33,677 bases of DNA from Paracoccaceae bacterium (GCA_016936395.1 JAFGXY010000046.1:1-33677); one strand, 5' to 3'; positions 1 through 8,724 are shown, counted from the first letter of the stretch. Translations and numbers: made by a program. The notes: generated by a model from the letters alone, not told the origin.

Positions 1-607
<607 letters not shown>

Positions 608-641
608 CCTTAACCTCTATTCTGCGTGAAGATAAATCTTG

Positions 642-923
642 ATGAACGCTTTCTGGACTGATGTCTTCACTGCGCTTGGACTGGCGCTGACAGGTTTCGG
701 CGCGTTCGTCGCTGCGCGTGCCGTAATTATGAAGAAGGAAGACGCGATTAAGGTCGGAATCACTAGAGTGGGGCATAGCAGCATGGAAAAGAACGTTGAA
801 CTTCCCATGGTTCAAAACCTGTTGGCGGCATCTGCGGGTGCGCAGAGAGGCCTGTGGCTGGTCGTAATCGGCACCACGCTGCAAATTATTCCTGTAATCG
901 TGCGCTTGTTCGGCTCCAATTAA
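642..923 (+). CDS. small hypothetical membrane protein
   Basis: 93-residue protein that I do not recognise as a named family. Two hydrophobic stretches are visible, roughly residues 10-30 (TALGLALTGFGAFVAARAVI) and 70-90 (GLWLVVIGTTLQIIPVIVRL). They flank a polar middle with KKEDAIK and an LPMVQNLLAAS segment, which suggests a two-helix inner-membrane protein with a soluble loop. An in-frame TTG lies directly before the ATG; I prefer the ATG. The Shine-Dalgarno is weak (GAAGA). The coding sequence has visibly more A/T-rich codons (AAT, ATT, GTA, AAG runs) than rpoD or tolQ. It sits between rpoD and a toxin-antitoxin pair, so it may belong to an acquired islet. Function unknown. Confidence 0.6.
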   Translation: MNAFWTDVFTALGLALTGFGAFVAARAVIMKKEDAIKVGITRVGHSSMEKNVELPMVQNLLAASAGAQRGLWLVVIGTTLQIIPVIVRLFGSN

Positions 924-1009
924 CCGGCGTAAAGCGGGTTTCGCGCACGCATCCTTTTGCGATTGCAATGCCGGGGTGAAACCCTGAGTATGTAAGTCCG
1001 AAATCGGGA

Positions 1010-1387
1010 TCACCCCGCCTTCTCCCGCAACCAATCCGCCAGATCGCCGTCCTCCATCATCCCTTGCGCGCAGCGGATGATGATCTGGCCGACCTCCTCG
1101 GTGTTCCACCCGACCCGCGCTCCGTTCAGCGCAAGCGTCGCGTTCATCGTGCGGAAGGACGTGCGTTTGTTGCCATCGTTGAAGCAGTGCCCCCGCGCCA
1201 CGGCCACGGCATAGGCGGCGGCAAGGTCGAACACATCGGCCACCATGCCATAGGCAAGGCGGTTATCGACGCGGGCAAGCGCACCCTCAGGCGATTTGTC
1301 CCGCGCGCGCCCCGCCAATTCGCCGGGGTTCAGGACAGAAGCGTGCAGCGCCTCAACCAGTTCAGGCGAAAGAAGGACAAAGGTCAT
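1010..1387 (-). CDS. doc: Doc-type (Fic fold) death-on-curing toxin
   Basis: 125-residue protein with the Fic/Doc signature HCFNDGNKRTSF (around residues 67-78), which matches the Doc form HxFx[D/N]GNKR. In the characterised family member, P1 Doc, this motif phosphorylates elongation factor Tu and stops translation. The length fits Doc (about 125 aa) rather than the larger AMPylating Fic proteins. The ATG overlaps the stop codon of the upstream Phd-like gene by four bases (ATGA), so the two are translationally coupled, as usual for antitoxin-toxin operons. The toxin is predicted to be held inactive by the C-terminal part of the antitoxin. The motif residues His, Phe, Asp, Gly, Asn, Lys and Arg are all present, so it looks catalytically intact. 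Confidence 0.9.
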   Translation of the reverse strand: MTFVLLSPELVEALHASVLNPGELAGRARDKSPEGALARVDNRLAYGMVADVFDLAAAYAVAVARGHCFNDGNKRTSFRTMNATLALNGARVGWNTEEVGQIIIRCAQGMMEDGDLADWLREKAG

Positions 1388-1632
1388 TTGTCGCGCAGGT
1401 AATCCAGCACGGGCTGCACCTCGGCACGGGTTGCCTCAATATGCGCCATCACCTCATCCAGCGTGGCCACACGTGTTTCAATCTGGTTCACCGCCTCATT
1501 CGGCACCAGATACCCCACGACGGCGGAGTTCTTCAGGATCGCCACAGGCTTGCCGCCCGAGCGTTCAAACACCTTATGGGGTTCGCGCAGTTCGGTCATG
1601 GTGGCGATATGCGGGGTCAGCAGGCGTGTCAT
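1384..1632 (-). CDS. phd: Phd/YefM-family antitoxin
   Basis: 82-residue antitoxin, first gene of a two-gene operon with the Doc toxin. The N-terminal half (TMTELREPHKVFERSGGKPVAI, then LKNSAVVGYLVP) is the DNA-binding Phd/YefM fold. The C-terminal helix (LDEVMAHIEATRAEVQPVLDYLRDK) would neutralise the toxin. An ATG nine bases upstream (1641) is in frame, but the AAAGGA ribosome-binding site on the minus strand sits about 8 nt before the ATG at 1632 and abuts the upstream ATG, so 1632 is preferred. The stop overlaps the toxin start. Phd proteins repress their own promoter; a TGTA/TACA inverted repeat overlaps the putative -10 here. Confidence 0.9.
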   Translation of the reverse strand: MTRLLTPHIATMTELREPHKVFERSGGKPVAILKNSAVVGYLVPNEAVNQIETRVATLDEVMAHIEATRAEVQPVLDYLRDK

Positions 1633-1655
1633 GGTATGCATCCTTTGATGTGCAT

Positions 1656-1686
1656 TGTAATATACATTTCACCGCCAAAATTGCAA
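1656..1686 (-). promoter_or_regulatory. phd-doc promoter with overlapping inverted-repeat operator
   Basis: On the minus strand a -35-like TTGCAA (1681-1686) is separated by 16 nt from a -10-like TATATT (1659-1664). The -10 is embedded in TGTAATATACA (1656-1666), whose arms TGTA and TACA form an inverted repeat. This is where a Phd-type autorepressor would be expected to bind. The boxes are seen; function is inferred. Confidence 0.5.
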
Positions 1687-1767
1687 CCCCACCCATAACG
1701 GGCGCTTGTCGGCGCACGTTCCTTGCGGCAGAGTCGGCGGGATCATCCCTTGCCAGAGCGTTTGCCC

Positions 1768-2049
1768 ATGCCGTCCTTCCTCTCGCGTCTGTTCGGCAAA
1801 TCCGCCCCTGAGGCGCCAAAAACCGCAGAGCCGGTTACCCACAACGGCTTTCGCATCTTCCCCCAGCCAATGACGGACGGGGCGCAGTTTCGTATCGCGG
1901 CGCGGGTGGAAAAGGATGTGGATGGCGTCACCAAGACCCATCAGTTGATCCGCGCCGATACGCGGGCCACGCTGGATGAGGCGACCGAGGTCAGTATCTT
2001 CAAGGCCAAGCAGGCCATAGACCAGTTGGGCGACAGCCTTTTTGGTTGA
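1768..2049 (+). CDS. HlyU-family small protein
   Basis: 93-residue protein beginning MPSFLSRLFGKSAPE, followed by the conserved core HNGFRIFPQPMTDGAQFRIAAR, EKDVDGVTKTHQLIRADT and the C-terminal KAKQAIDQLGDSLFG. This pattern matches the alphaproteobacterial 'HlyU family transcriptional activator' Pfam family. The name is inherited, and no DNA-binding motif is obvious, so a regulatory role here is unproven. Start chosen at the ATG that begins the conserved MxxFLSRLFG; the frame extends 45 nt further upstream but the extra residues do not look like family sequence. It is divergent from phd-doc and precedes tolQ by about 170 nt, which makes co-transcription with tol possible but uncertain. Confidence 0.8.
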   Translation: MPSFLSRLFGKSAPEAPKTAEPVTHNGFRIFPQPMTDGAQFRIAARVEKDVDGVTKTHQLIRADTRATLDEATEVSIFKAKQAIDQLGDSLFG

Positions 2050-2218
2050 GGTGTGGCTTCCACGAAGGCCGGTCGCGCAGCCCTGTTCCTGCCCAATCCA
2101 CCCTGCGTCAGCACCCAACCGCACGTCGCACGCAGTTGTGTTGGCATTCCGCTTCATTTGCGGGTAGAACCGCTGTTAACAGGTGGCCAACAAAGCCCCG
2201 ATAACAAGAGCAGGCGTT

Positions 2219-2914
2219 ATGGAAACGGAAACCCTTGCGATGGCGCGAGAGATTGATTTCTCGGTCTTCGCCCTTTTTGCACGTGCAACGCTGACCGTGA
2301 AGGTCGTGATGCTGATGCTGATGGTCATGTCGTTCTGGTCATGGGCCACGATCGTGCAGAAGATCATCCTGTTCCGCGCGGCACGCAAAGAGGCGGCGGT
2401 GTTCGACCGCGCCTTCTGGTCCGGCGAACCCCTGGACGAGTTGTTCGAGAAGATCGGCCCGCAACCCGAGGGCGCCAGCGAAAAGGTCTTTGCCGCCGGC
2501 ATGCTGGAATGGCGGCGCAGCCACCGGCAGGACGGCGCGCTGATCGCGGGCGCACAGGCACGGATCGACCGGGCGATGAACGTGGCGATTGCGCGCGAAA
2601 GCGAGCGGTTGAACAACGGGCTGTCGTTTCTGGCCACCACCGGCGCGACTGCGCCGTTCATCGGGCTGTTCGGCACGGTCTGGGGTATTAAGCACGCGTT
2701 TGAACAGATCGCCATCAGCCAGAACACCAATCTTGCCGTCGTGGCGCCCGGCATTGCCGAGGCGCTTTTGGCCACCGGCATCGGCCTTGTCGCGGCCATT
2801 CCAGCGGTGGTGTTCTACAACAAGCTGAACGCCGACAGTGAGCGCATCCTTGGCGGCTATGAAAGCTTTGCCGACGAGTTTGCCACCATCTTGTCGCGCC
2901 AGCTGGACGCCTGA
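2219..2914 (+). CDS. tolQ: Tol-Pal system proton-channel subunit TolQ
   Basis: 231 residues, the usual TolQ length. TolQ and TolR form an inner-membrane proton-driven motor that energises TolA for outer-membrane constriction during division. TM1 lies near residues 17-43 (LFARATLTVKVVMLMLMVMSFWSW). A cytoplasmic loop follows, then TM2 with the conserved FLATTGATAPFIGLFGTVWGI and TM3 around APGIAEALLATGIGLVAAIPAVVFY, which carries the Thr/Pro motifs of the MotA/TolQ/ExbB family. A GTG 36 nt upstream (2183) is in frame, but the ATG at 2219 is preceded by AGAGCAGG and gives the standard N-terminus. First gene of the tol cluster. The thioesterase ybgC, which precedes tolQ in many proteobacteria, is absent here. 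Confidence 0.95.
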   Translation: METETLAMAREIDFSVFALFARATLTVKVVMLMLMVMSFWSWATIVQKIILFRAARKEAAVFDRAFWSGEPLDELFEKIGPQPEGASEKVFAAGMLEWRRSHRQDGALIAGAQARIDRAMNVAIARESERLNNGLSFLATTGATAPFIGLFGTVWGIKHAFEQIAISQNTNLAVVAPGIAEALLATGIGLVAAIPAVVFYNKLNADSERILGGYESFADEFATILSRQLDA

Positions 2915-2917
2915 GCC

Positions 2918-3388
2918 ATGGGGGCCGGGGTTACTCAGAAATCGAACGGGGGTGGGCGCCGCCGCCGCCGCGGCAAGGCCGCCGCCATGGCCGAAATCAA
3001 CGTCACGCCCTTTGTCGACGTGATGCTGGTGTTGCTGATCATCTTCATGGTCGCAGCCCCGTTGCTGACCGTCGGGGTGCCGGTGGAACTGCCCAAGACG
3101 GCCGCCAGTGCGCTTCCCACCGAACAGGAAGAGCCGCTGACCATCACCTTGACCGCTGATGGCCGCACGCTGATCCAGAACACCGATGTGGCGGTTGAGG
3201 AATTGATCCCGCGCCTGACGGCCATCGCCGCCGAGCGCACCAGCAACAAGGTTTTCCTGCGCGCCGACGGGGCCATTCCTTATGCGCGGGTGGCGCAGGT
3301 GATGGGGGCCCTGAATGCCGGCGGGTTCAACAATATCGGGCTGGTGACAGATACGGACGGGCCGTCGATGAACGGCAATGGCGGCTAA
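2918..3388 (+). CDS. tolR: Tol-Pal system protein TolR
   Basis: 156-residue ExbD/TolR-family protein, starting three bases after the tolQ stop. A basic cytoplasmic N-terminus (GGGRRRRRGKAAAMAEINVTPFVDV) leads into a single membrane helix, VMLVLLIIFMVAAPLL. The Asp of PFVDVMLVLL is the conserved proton-carrying residue of the TolR/ExbD family. The periplasmic domain (VELPKTAAS to AQVMGALNAGGFNNIGLVTD) follows the ExbD/TolR pattern. It works with TolQ as the stator of the Tol motor. The tight spacing and shared orientation indicate one transcript with tolQ and tolA. Confidence 0.95.
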   Translation: MGAGVTQKSNGGGRRRRRGKAAAMAEINVTPFVDVMLVLLIIFMVAAPLLTVGVPVELPKTAASALPTEQEEPLTITLTADGRTLIQNTDVAVEELIPRLTAIAAERTSNKVFLRADGAIPYARVAQVMGALNAGGFNNIGLVTDTDGPSMNGNGG

Positions 3389-3400
3389 GGCACAGCGGTG

Positions 3401-4525
3401 ATGGAGCGCGGCACCCTTATCTCGGGCATCGGCCATGGGGTCGCGATCCTTTGGGTGATCCTTGGCGATTGGCTGTTTGCGCCGCAAGATGCACCGCCGG
3501 TCGAGGTGGCCGAGGTGTCGCTGATTTCGTCGGCCGAGTTTGATGCGCTGGTGGCAGCAGCGCCGTCTACGCCCGAACCGGCGCCGACGCCTAAACCCCG
3601 GCCTGAACCCGAGCCCACGCCGCAGGTCGAGCCCCCCGCACCGGTGCAGCCCGACCTTCCCGAGCCGCAACCGACGCCAGAGCCAGAGCAAGAACCTTTG
3701 CCGGAAAACAACGGCGTGGCCGATGCCTTGCCGCTGCCGGTGGTTCCGGATCCGGTGCCCCCAGTCCCGTTGCCGCCATCCACCAGCCCACGCCCCAAAC
3801 CCGCCCCAAGGGTGGCCCCCATTCCGGTCGATGCACCGGACCCTGCAACCGAGGTGGCCGAAGCCCCGGTCGAGGCGGTGACGCCCGACCCGGTGGAGCA
3901 GCCGCAGGTGGTCGAGCCGGAGCGCGCCGAGGCGCAGCCCGAAGAGGCTGGGACGGTTCTGGAAACCGAAGCCAACCGCGCCGAAGAGGTGGCCGCCGCC
4001 GGCGCGCTGCAAACCAGCCCGCGGCCCAAGGGTCGGCCAATCCGCCGCGCGCCGCCCGAAGACCCCGTGACCGATACCGCGGCAGCCCAACCTTCGGTCA
4101 ACACCGATGCGGTTGCCGCAGCCCTTGCCGAGGCCATTGCCGAAGACAGCCCCACCGACAGCGGGGCCAGCGATGCCCAGCCCACCAATGCACCGCAAGG
4201 GCCGCCGATGACCGGCGGTGAAAAAGATGCGATGCGGGTGGCGGTGCAGCAATGCTGGAACGTCGGCAGCCTGTCCAGCGATGCGCTGTCGACGACGGTG
4301 GTGGTCTATGTTTCGGTTGCGCAAAACGGCGTGCCCGATGCAGCCTCGGTTCGTCTGTTGTCCTCGACCGGCGGCACCGAGGCGGGCGCGCGCGGCGCGT
4401 TCGAGGCCGCGCGCCGCGCGATCATCCGCTGCGGCGCCAAGGGCTTTCCGCTGCCGCCCGAGAAATATGACCAATGGCGCGAGATGGAATTGGTGTTCAA
4501 TCCCGAAGGGATGCGGATGCGATGA
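3401..4525 (+). CDS. tolA: cell envelope integrity protein TolA
   Basis: 374-residue TolA. An N-terminal membrane helix (about residues 5-25, TLISGIGHGVAILWVILGDWLF) is followed by a very long Pro/Glu/Ala-rich periplasmic spacer with PEPAPTPKPRPEPEP-type repeats in place of the Ala/Lys helix of E. coli TolA. A C-terminal globular domain begins near GGEKDAMRVAVQQCWNVG and ends QWREMELVFNPEGM. The C-terminal domain contacts TolB and Pal; the helix couples to TolQR. The Gly-Glu-Lys-Asp-Ala plus 'V..CWN' motif is typical of TolA/TonB-like C-termini in this group. A GTG directly before the ATG (3398) is an alternative start, since TAAGG (3386-3390) lies 7 nt before it and 10 nt before the ATG. The spacer is low in complexity, so its length may vary between strains. 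Confidence 0.92.
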   Translation: MERGTLISGIGHGVAILWVILGDWLFAPQDAPPVEVAEVSLISSAEFDALVAAAPSTPEPAPTPKPRPEPEPTPQVEPPAPVQPDLPEPQPTPEPEQEPLPENNGVADALPLPVVPDPVPPVPLPPSTSPRPKPAPRVAPIPVDAPDPATEVAEAPVEAVTPDPVEQPQVVEPERAEAQPEEAGTVLETEANRAEEVAAAGALQTSPRPKGRPIRRAPPEDPVTDTAAAQPSVNTDAVAAALAEAIAEDSPTDSGASDAQPTNAPQGPPMTGGEKDAMRVAVQQCWNVGSLSSDALSTTVVVYVSVAQNGVPDAASVRLLSSTGGTEAGARGAFEAARRAIIRCGAKGFPLPPEKYDQWREMELVFNPEGMRMR

Positions 4526-4633
4526 CCCGCCGTGCGCAAAGACTTGCCGAAATTGCGCGTTTGCGCATTTCCCCCTGAACCCGTCGATGGCAGCGCTATG
4601 CTGCCCGCACAAGACCGAGGAATCTGTAAGGCC

Positions 4634-5971
4634 ATGAGCAAAGCGTATTTCCCCCTGTTTCGCCTGCTGGCGCTGGTCGCTTGCATGGCGCTTGGCCCGC
4701 TGGCCGCAAGCGCGCAAAACGGCCCGCTGCGGATTGAGATCATCGACGGGGTGATCGAACCCTTGCCGTTTGCGGTGCCCGATTTCGTGCCGGAGAACGC
4801 TGCTGCCGGGGATTATGCGGGCCAGATTGCCCGTGTCATCGCCTCGGACCTTACCGGCACCGGCCTGTTTCGCGAAATCCCGCGTGAGGCGCATATCGCC
4901 CGTGTGACCAGCTTTGACAGCACCATCGGCTATGAAGACTGGAAAGCCATCAACGCCCAGGCCGTGATCACCGGTGCTGTGCAGGTCTCGGGTGACCGGA
5001 TCGTGGTCAAGTTCCGGCTGTTCGACGTGTTCTCGGGCCAGCAACTGGGCGAAGGCTTGCAGTTTGCCGGAACGCCGCAAAGCTGGCGACGGATGGCGCA
5101 CAAGGTGGCCGATGCCGCCTATGCCCGCATCACCGGCGAGGGCGGCTATTTTGACAGCCGCGTGGTGTTTGTCAGCGAAAGCGGGCCGAAAAACCAGCGG
5201 CTGAAGCGGCTTGCGGTGATGGATTACGACGGCGCCAATGTGCAATATCTGACCGACAGCAGTTCCATCGTGCTGGGTCCGCGGTTTTCGCCCAGTGGTG
5301 ACCGAATACTTTACACCAGCTATGCCACCGGCTTTCCGCGCATCACGCTGATGGATGTGGGGTCGCTGCGCACCCAGACGCTGGCCGAACAGGACGGCAC
5401 CATGACCTTTGCGCCACGGTTTTCGCCCGATGGCAGGCGTGTGGTGTTCAGTCTGGAACGCGGCGGCAATTCGGATCTGTACATGCTTGACCTTGGCTCG
5501 GGCGGGCTGACGCAGTTGACCAATGCGCCCTCGATCGAGACTGCGCCCAGTTTCAGCCCCGATGGCAGCCAGATCGTGTTTGAATCTGACCGCTCGGGCA
5601 CCCAGCAGTTGTATATCATGAGCGCGGGGGGCGGTGAGGGGCGTCGTATTTCCGCCGGGCAGGGCCGTTACGGCACGCCGGTCTGGTCGCCGCGCGGTGA
5701 CCTGATCGCCTTTACCAAGCAGCACCAGGGCCGCTTTCACATCGGCGTGATGCGCACCGACGGCAGCGAAGAGCGGCTTCTGACCGCGTCTTTCCTTGAT
5801 GAAGGTCCGACCTGGGCCCCCAATGGCCGTGTGCTGATGTTCACCCGCGAAACCAGCGGCGCGGGCGGTGCAGCGGCGCTGTATTCGGTCGATATATCGG
5901 GCCGCAACCTGCGCCAAATTCCGACCGACGGTCCGGCCTCCGATCCGGCATGGTCACCGCTGTTGCCGTGA
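4634..5971 (+). CDS. tolB: Tol-Pal system periplasmic beta-propeller protein TolB
   Basis: 445 residues. The signal peptide ([20 protein letters not shown]) has a probable cleavage after Ala27 (AASA|Q). The N-terminal TolB domain ([20 protein letters not shown] to [11 protein letters not shown] region) is followed by a six-bladed propeller recognisable from repeated FSPDG / SPxGD blade motifs: [60 protein letters not shown] and [15 protein letters not shown]. TolB links TolA, Pal and other outer-membrane partners in the periplasm. The start at 4634 is set by the signal peptide; the frame is open about 100 nt further upstream without plausible coding sense. A 108-nt gap separates it from tolA, so an internal promoter is possible. 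Confidence 0.96.
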   Translation: MSKAYFPLFRLLALVACMALGPLAASAQNGPLRIEIIDGVIEPLPFAVPDFVPENAAAGDYAGQIARVIASDLTGTGLFREIPREAHIARVTSFDSTIGYEDWKAINAQAVITGAVQVSGDRIVVKFRLFDVFSGQQLGEGLQFAGTPQSWRRMAHKVADAAYARITGEGGYFDSRVVFVSESGPKNQRLKRLAVMDYDGANVQYLTDSSSIVLGPRFSPSGDRILYTSYATGFPRITLMDVGSLRTQTLAEQDGTMTFAPRFSPDGRRVVFSLERGGNSDLYMLDLGSGGLTQLTNAPSIETAPSFSPDGSQIVFESDRSGTQQLYIMSAGGGEGRRISAGQGRYGTPVWSPRGDLIAFTKQHQGRFHIGVMRTDGSEERLLTASFLDEGPTWAPNGRVLMFTRETSGAGGAAALYSVDISGRNLRQIPTDGPASDPAWSPLLP

Positions 5972-6060
5972 AATGGGTGGCGGCCCCGATGTTCAGGCCG
6001 CGCCAAAGCTGCTAAGATCATGGCCAATCGAGCCAAGACCCAAAACAAGGAACGACACGC

Positions 6061-6591
6061 ATGTCCCTTCTTCCCAAGGCCTTTCTTCTGGTCGCAGCCC
6101 TTGGGCTTGCGGCCTGCAACAACCCTGACCGTTTTGGCGCAGCTGGCGCCGGTGCGGGGGGCGCCGGCGGCGCCGGCAGCGGCTTTATCGACACCACCGG
6201 CTTGGGCGATCCGAATGATCCCACCTCGATCGCGCATTTCAACCAGCGGGTTGGCGACCGCGTGCTGTTCCCAGTTGATCAGCACACCTTGACCGCCGAA
6301 GGCCGAAGCACGCTGCAAGGCCAGGCGCAGTGGCTGAACACCAACACGTCCTATGCGGTGATCATCGAAGGCCATGCCGATGAGCAGGGCACCCGTGACT
6401 ACAACCTGTCGCTGGGCTCGCGCCGTGCGGCGGCGGTGCAGAACTTCCTGATCAGCCAGGGCGTCTCGGCGGGCCGGATGCGCACCATCAGCTATGGCAA
6501 GGAGCGCCCGATCGAGGTCTGCTCGACCGAGGAGTGTTATTCCAAGAACCGCCGCGCCGTGACGGTGCTGTCGGTCGGCGCGGGGTCTTGA
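6061..6591 (+). CDS. pal: peptidoglycan-associated lipoprotein Pal
   Basis: 176 residues. A lipoprotein signal peptide ends in the lipobox LAAC, so Cys19 would be acylated and the protein anchored in the outer membrane. A Gly/Ala-rich flexible linker (about residues 26-40) precedes the OmpA-like peptidoglycan-binding domain (about 65-172), with VLFPVDQHTLTAEG, IIEGHADEQGTRDYNLSLGSRRA and the conserved arginine-rich NRRAVTVL end. The Asp and Arg residues that bind diaminopimelate in this fold (HADEQGT...YNLSLGxRRA) are present. AAGGA about nine bases before the ATG supports the start. Partner of TolB and TolA; the gene is 89 nt after tolB and abuts cpoB. Confidence 0.96.
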   Translation: MSLLPKAFLLVAALGLAACNNPDRFGAAGAGAGGAGGAGSGFIDTTGLGDPNDPTSIAHFNQRVGDRVLFPVDQHTLTAEGRSTLQGQAQWLNTNTSYAVIIEGHADEQGTRDYNLSLGSRRAAAVQNFLISQGVSAGRMRTISYGKERPIEVCSTEECYSKNRRAVTVLSVGAGS

Positions 6592-6595
6592 TGCC

Positions 6596-7438
6596 ATGCG
6601 CGCGCTGATTTTGGCGCTGATGCTGCTGGCCGGTTCGGCCGTGGCGCAGGATCGGGCGCAAACGCTGGCCGATATCCGGGCCGAGCTTGGCGTGCTGGCA
6701 GGCCAGTTCAACGCGCTGAAAGCCGAGCTGGTGCAGGGCGGCGGCTCGGCGGGCGGCATCGCAGGCGGCTCGGCGCTGGAGCGAATGGACGCGATGGAGG
6801 CCGCGTTGTCGCGCCTGACCTCGAAGGCCGAAGAGATTGAACTTCGGCTGAACCGGGTGGTCAGCGATGGCACCAACCGGATTGGCGATCTGGAGTTTCG
6901 TCTGTGTGAAGTGACCGAAGGGTGCGACGTTGCAGCCGTCGGCACCACTCCAACCTTGGGCGGCGACGTGGGTGGCGGGGCGGTTGCGCCGCAATCGCCC
7001 GATGCGGTCATCATTGAAGAGCGATCCGCGCCATCGCTTGGCGGCGCAGAGCTAGCAATCGGTGAACAAGCTGACTTTGACCGGGCCAAGGGGGTGCTCG
7101 GTCAAGGTGACTTTCGCACCGCTGCGGACCTCTTTGCGACCTTTGCCCAATCCTATCCTGGCTCGCCGCTGACCCAGGAGGCGCATTACAGTCGCGGTGA
7201 GGCGCTGTCGCAGGCGGGCGAGACCTCAAATGCGGCACGGGCCTATCTTGAGGCGTTTTCGGGCAATCCCGATGGGCCTTTTGCCCCCGATGCGCTGTTG
7301 AAACTGGGCGAGGCACTGGGCCAGTTGGGCCAGACGCCCGAGGCTTGCGTGACCCTGGCCGAGGTGGAAAAGCGTTATCCCGGCAGCATGGCCGCGACGC
7401 AGGCTGGTGTGGCGATGATGGGGTATCAGTGCCAGTGA
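6596..7438 (+). CDS. cpoB: cell division coordinator CpoB / YbgF (TPR periplasmic protein)
   Basis: 280 residues. A signal peptide ends near AVA|Q17-18. An N-terminal coiled coil (LADIRAELGVLAGQFNALKAEL and ERMDAMEAALSRLTSKAEEIELRL) would trimerise the protein. A variable linker follows, then a C-terminal domain of three tetratricopeptide repeats (FDRAKGVLGQGDFRTAADLFATF, EAHYSRGEALSQAGETSNAARAYLEAF, PDALLKLGEALGQLGQTPEACVTLAEV). In E. coli CpoB links Tol-Pal constriction to peptidoglycan synthesis by PBP1B. The start codon lies four bases beyond the pal stop, so the pair is translationally close. Its 3' end overlaps the probable tilS start. The family's usual gene order is kept. Confidence 0.93.
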   Translation: MRALILALMLLAGSAVAQDRAQTLADIRAELGVLAGQFNALKAELVQGGGSAGGIAGGSALERMDAMEAALSRLTSKAEEIELRLNRVVSDGTNRIGDLEFRLCEVTEGCDVAAVGTTPTLGGDVGGGAVAPQSPDAVIIEERSAPSLGGAELAIGEQADFDRAKGVLGQGDFRTAADLFATFAQSYPGSPLTQEAHYSRGEALSQAGETSNAARAYLEAFSGNPDGPFAPDALLKLGEALGQLGQTPEACVTLAEVEKRYPGSMAATQAGVAMMGYQCQ

Positions 7439-8700
7439 CGCCATGGCCGGGGACCGGAGAACCGGATGCCGACCTGTTGCAGGTGACCGGTGAGGCCTTC
7501 AGGATGGCGCGGTCCGAAGCGGCCGCGTCCTTGCCTGTGGGGGTGGCGGTGTCGGGCGGCGGCGATTCCATGGCGCTGTTGCATCTGCTGCACCGTGTGG
7601 CGCCGCAAGCCGGGTTTGTGCTGCATGCCGTAACGGTGGATCATGGTCTGCGACCCGAGTCTGCGGCAGAGGCAGCGGCGGTGGCTGCGTTTTGTGCCTC
7701 GCTGGGCGTGGCTCACGACACCCTGCGCTGGGGCGGGCCGGATGCCACCGGCAATCTGATGGATCAGGCCCGCCGCGCCCGGATGCGCCTTATGGCCGAC
7801 TGGGCACGATCGCGCGGCATCGGCCACATTGCGCTTGGCCATACCGCCGATGATCAGGCCGAAAGCTTTCTGATCAACCTGTCGCGTGCTGCCGGCCTGG
7901 ATGGGTTGGCGGGGATGCGTGCGGCCTGGACTCAAGACGGGGTCTGCTGGACCCGCCCGCTGCTGGGCCAGACCCGCGACGCGTTGCGTGCCTATCTGCG
8001 CCGCAATGGCGTGGAATGGGCCGAAGATCCCAGCAACGACAACGACCGCTTTACCCGCGTGCGGGCGCGCCGGGCGCTGAAGGCGCTGAGGCCGCTGGGG
8101 ATTACCGTCGAGCGGTTGACCACCGTGATCCACAATCTGTCGATGGCACAGGAGGCGGTGACCGCGGCCACGGTGCAGGCGGCCGGAGCGATTGTCGAAA
8201 AATCGGGCACCCTGCATCTGCCGCGCGACGCCTTGACCTTGCAATCGCCCGAGATCCGGCGGCGACTGCTGATCGGCATGATCCGCTGGATGAACGGCAG
8301 CGATTATCCCCCGCGTGAGGCGCAAGTGCGCCATCTGGAGCAGGCGCTGCACGACAACCGCGATGCGACATTGGGCGGCGTGCGCTTTCGGGTGCAGGCG
8401 ACGGCGATCAGCATCAGCCGAGAGCCGTGCGCGGTGATGGGCCCGGTGCCGCTGGGACAGGTTTGGGATCATCGCTGGCATGTGGCGGGGCCGGGCGATG
8501 GCACGGTGCGGGCGGTGGGAGCCGACGGGCTGCGGCAGGTGCCAGAGTGGCGAAAATCAGGGCTGTCGCGCGACGCAGCACTGGTTTGCCCGGCTGTCTG
8601 GCAGGGCGAAACCCTGCTTGCCGCACCATTATTGGCGTCTTGTCAAAATTATACTGCGACATTGACGGCGAGTTTCACCTTATTCCTGATATCGCATTGA
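7429..8700 (+). CDS. tilS: tRNA(Ile)-lysidine synthetase TilS
   Basis: About 423 residues. TilS ligates lysine to C34 of the CAU-anticodon tRNA-Ile, changing its decoding from AUG to AUA. The PP-loop ATP-pyrophosphatase motif SGGGDSMALL (Ser42-Ser47 and on) is followed by VDHGLRPES, LGHTADDQAESFLINLSRAAGLDGLAGM and the PLLGQTRDALRAYLRRNGVEWAEDPSN segment typical of the family. The start is a judgement: GTG at 7429 has GGGG 5 nt upstream; GTG at 7435 overlaps the cpoB stop (GTGA); the first ATG (7504) would remove residues just before the catalytic loop. All candidates overlap or adjoin cpoB, so translation is coupled. tilS then ftsH is a widely conserved order. Its stop codon lies inside the putative ftsH promoter. 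Confidence 0.93.
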   Translation: MPVTPWPGTGEPDADLLQVTGEAFRMARSEAAASLPVGVAVSGGGDSMALLHLLHRVAPQAGFVLHAVTVDHGLRPESAAEAAAVAAFCASLGVAHDTLRWGGPDATGNLMDQARRARMRLMADWARSRGIGHIALGHTADDQAESFLINLSRAAGLDGLAGMRAAWTQDGVCWTRPLLGQTRDALRAYLRRNGVEWAEDPSNDNDRFTRVRARRALKALRPLGITVERLTTVIHNLSMAQEAVTAATVQAAGAIVEKSGTLHLPRDALTLQSPEIRRRLLIGMIRWMNGSDYPPREAQVRHLEQALHDNRDATLGGVRFRVQATAISISREPCAVMGPVPLGQVWDHRWHVAGPGDGTVRAVGADGLRQVPEWRKSGLSRDAALVCPAVWQGETLLAAPLLASCQNYTATLTASFTLFLISH

Positions 8701-8724
8701 ACCCCGCGCGGTTCTGTCTATCTT
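8697..8724 (+). promoter_or_regulatory. putative ftsH promoter, possibly heat-shock sigma (RpoH) dependent
   Basis: TTGAAC (8697-8702) and TATCTT (8719-8724) are 16 nt apart, 54 nt before the ftsH start. The -35 matches the TTGAA core of both sigma-70 and RpoH promoters, and CTATCT at the -10 also fits an RpoH-like CYATNT pattern. The -35 overlaps the tilS stop. Assignment to a sigma factor is inference from ftsH being heat-shock controlled in E. coli. Confidence 0.4.

Noticed and set aside
924..1009. Possible attachment site or terminator between the small membrane gene and doc
   Set aside because: No direct repeat, tRNA fragment or stable hairpin with T tail could be found by eye.
4563..4660. 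Near-repeat of GCRYATTTCCCCCTG before and inside tolB
   Set aside because: Two copies about 80 bases apart, one coding; short, with one mismatch, and no symmetry or promoter relation. Probably chance.
2339..5917. A 1192-codon open frame on the minus strand across the tol genes
   Set aside because: It is antisense to tolQRAB, which have unmistakable family sequence; its product is rich in His, Gly, Arg and Ala as expected for a shadow frame in GC-rich DNA.
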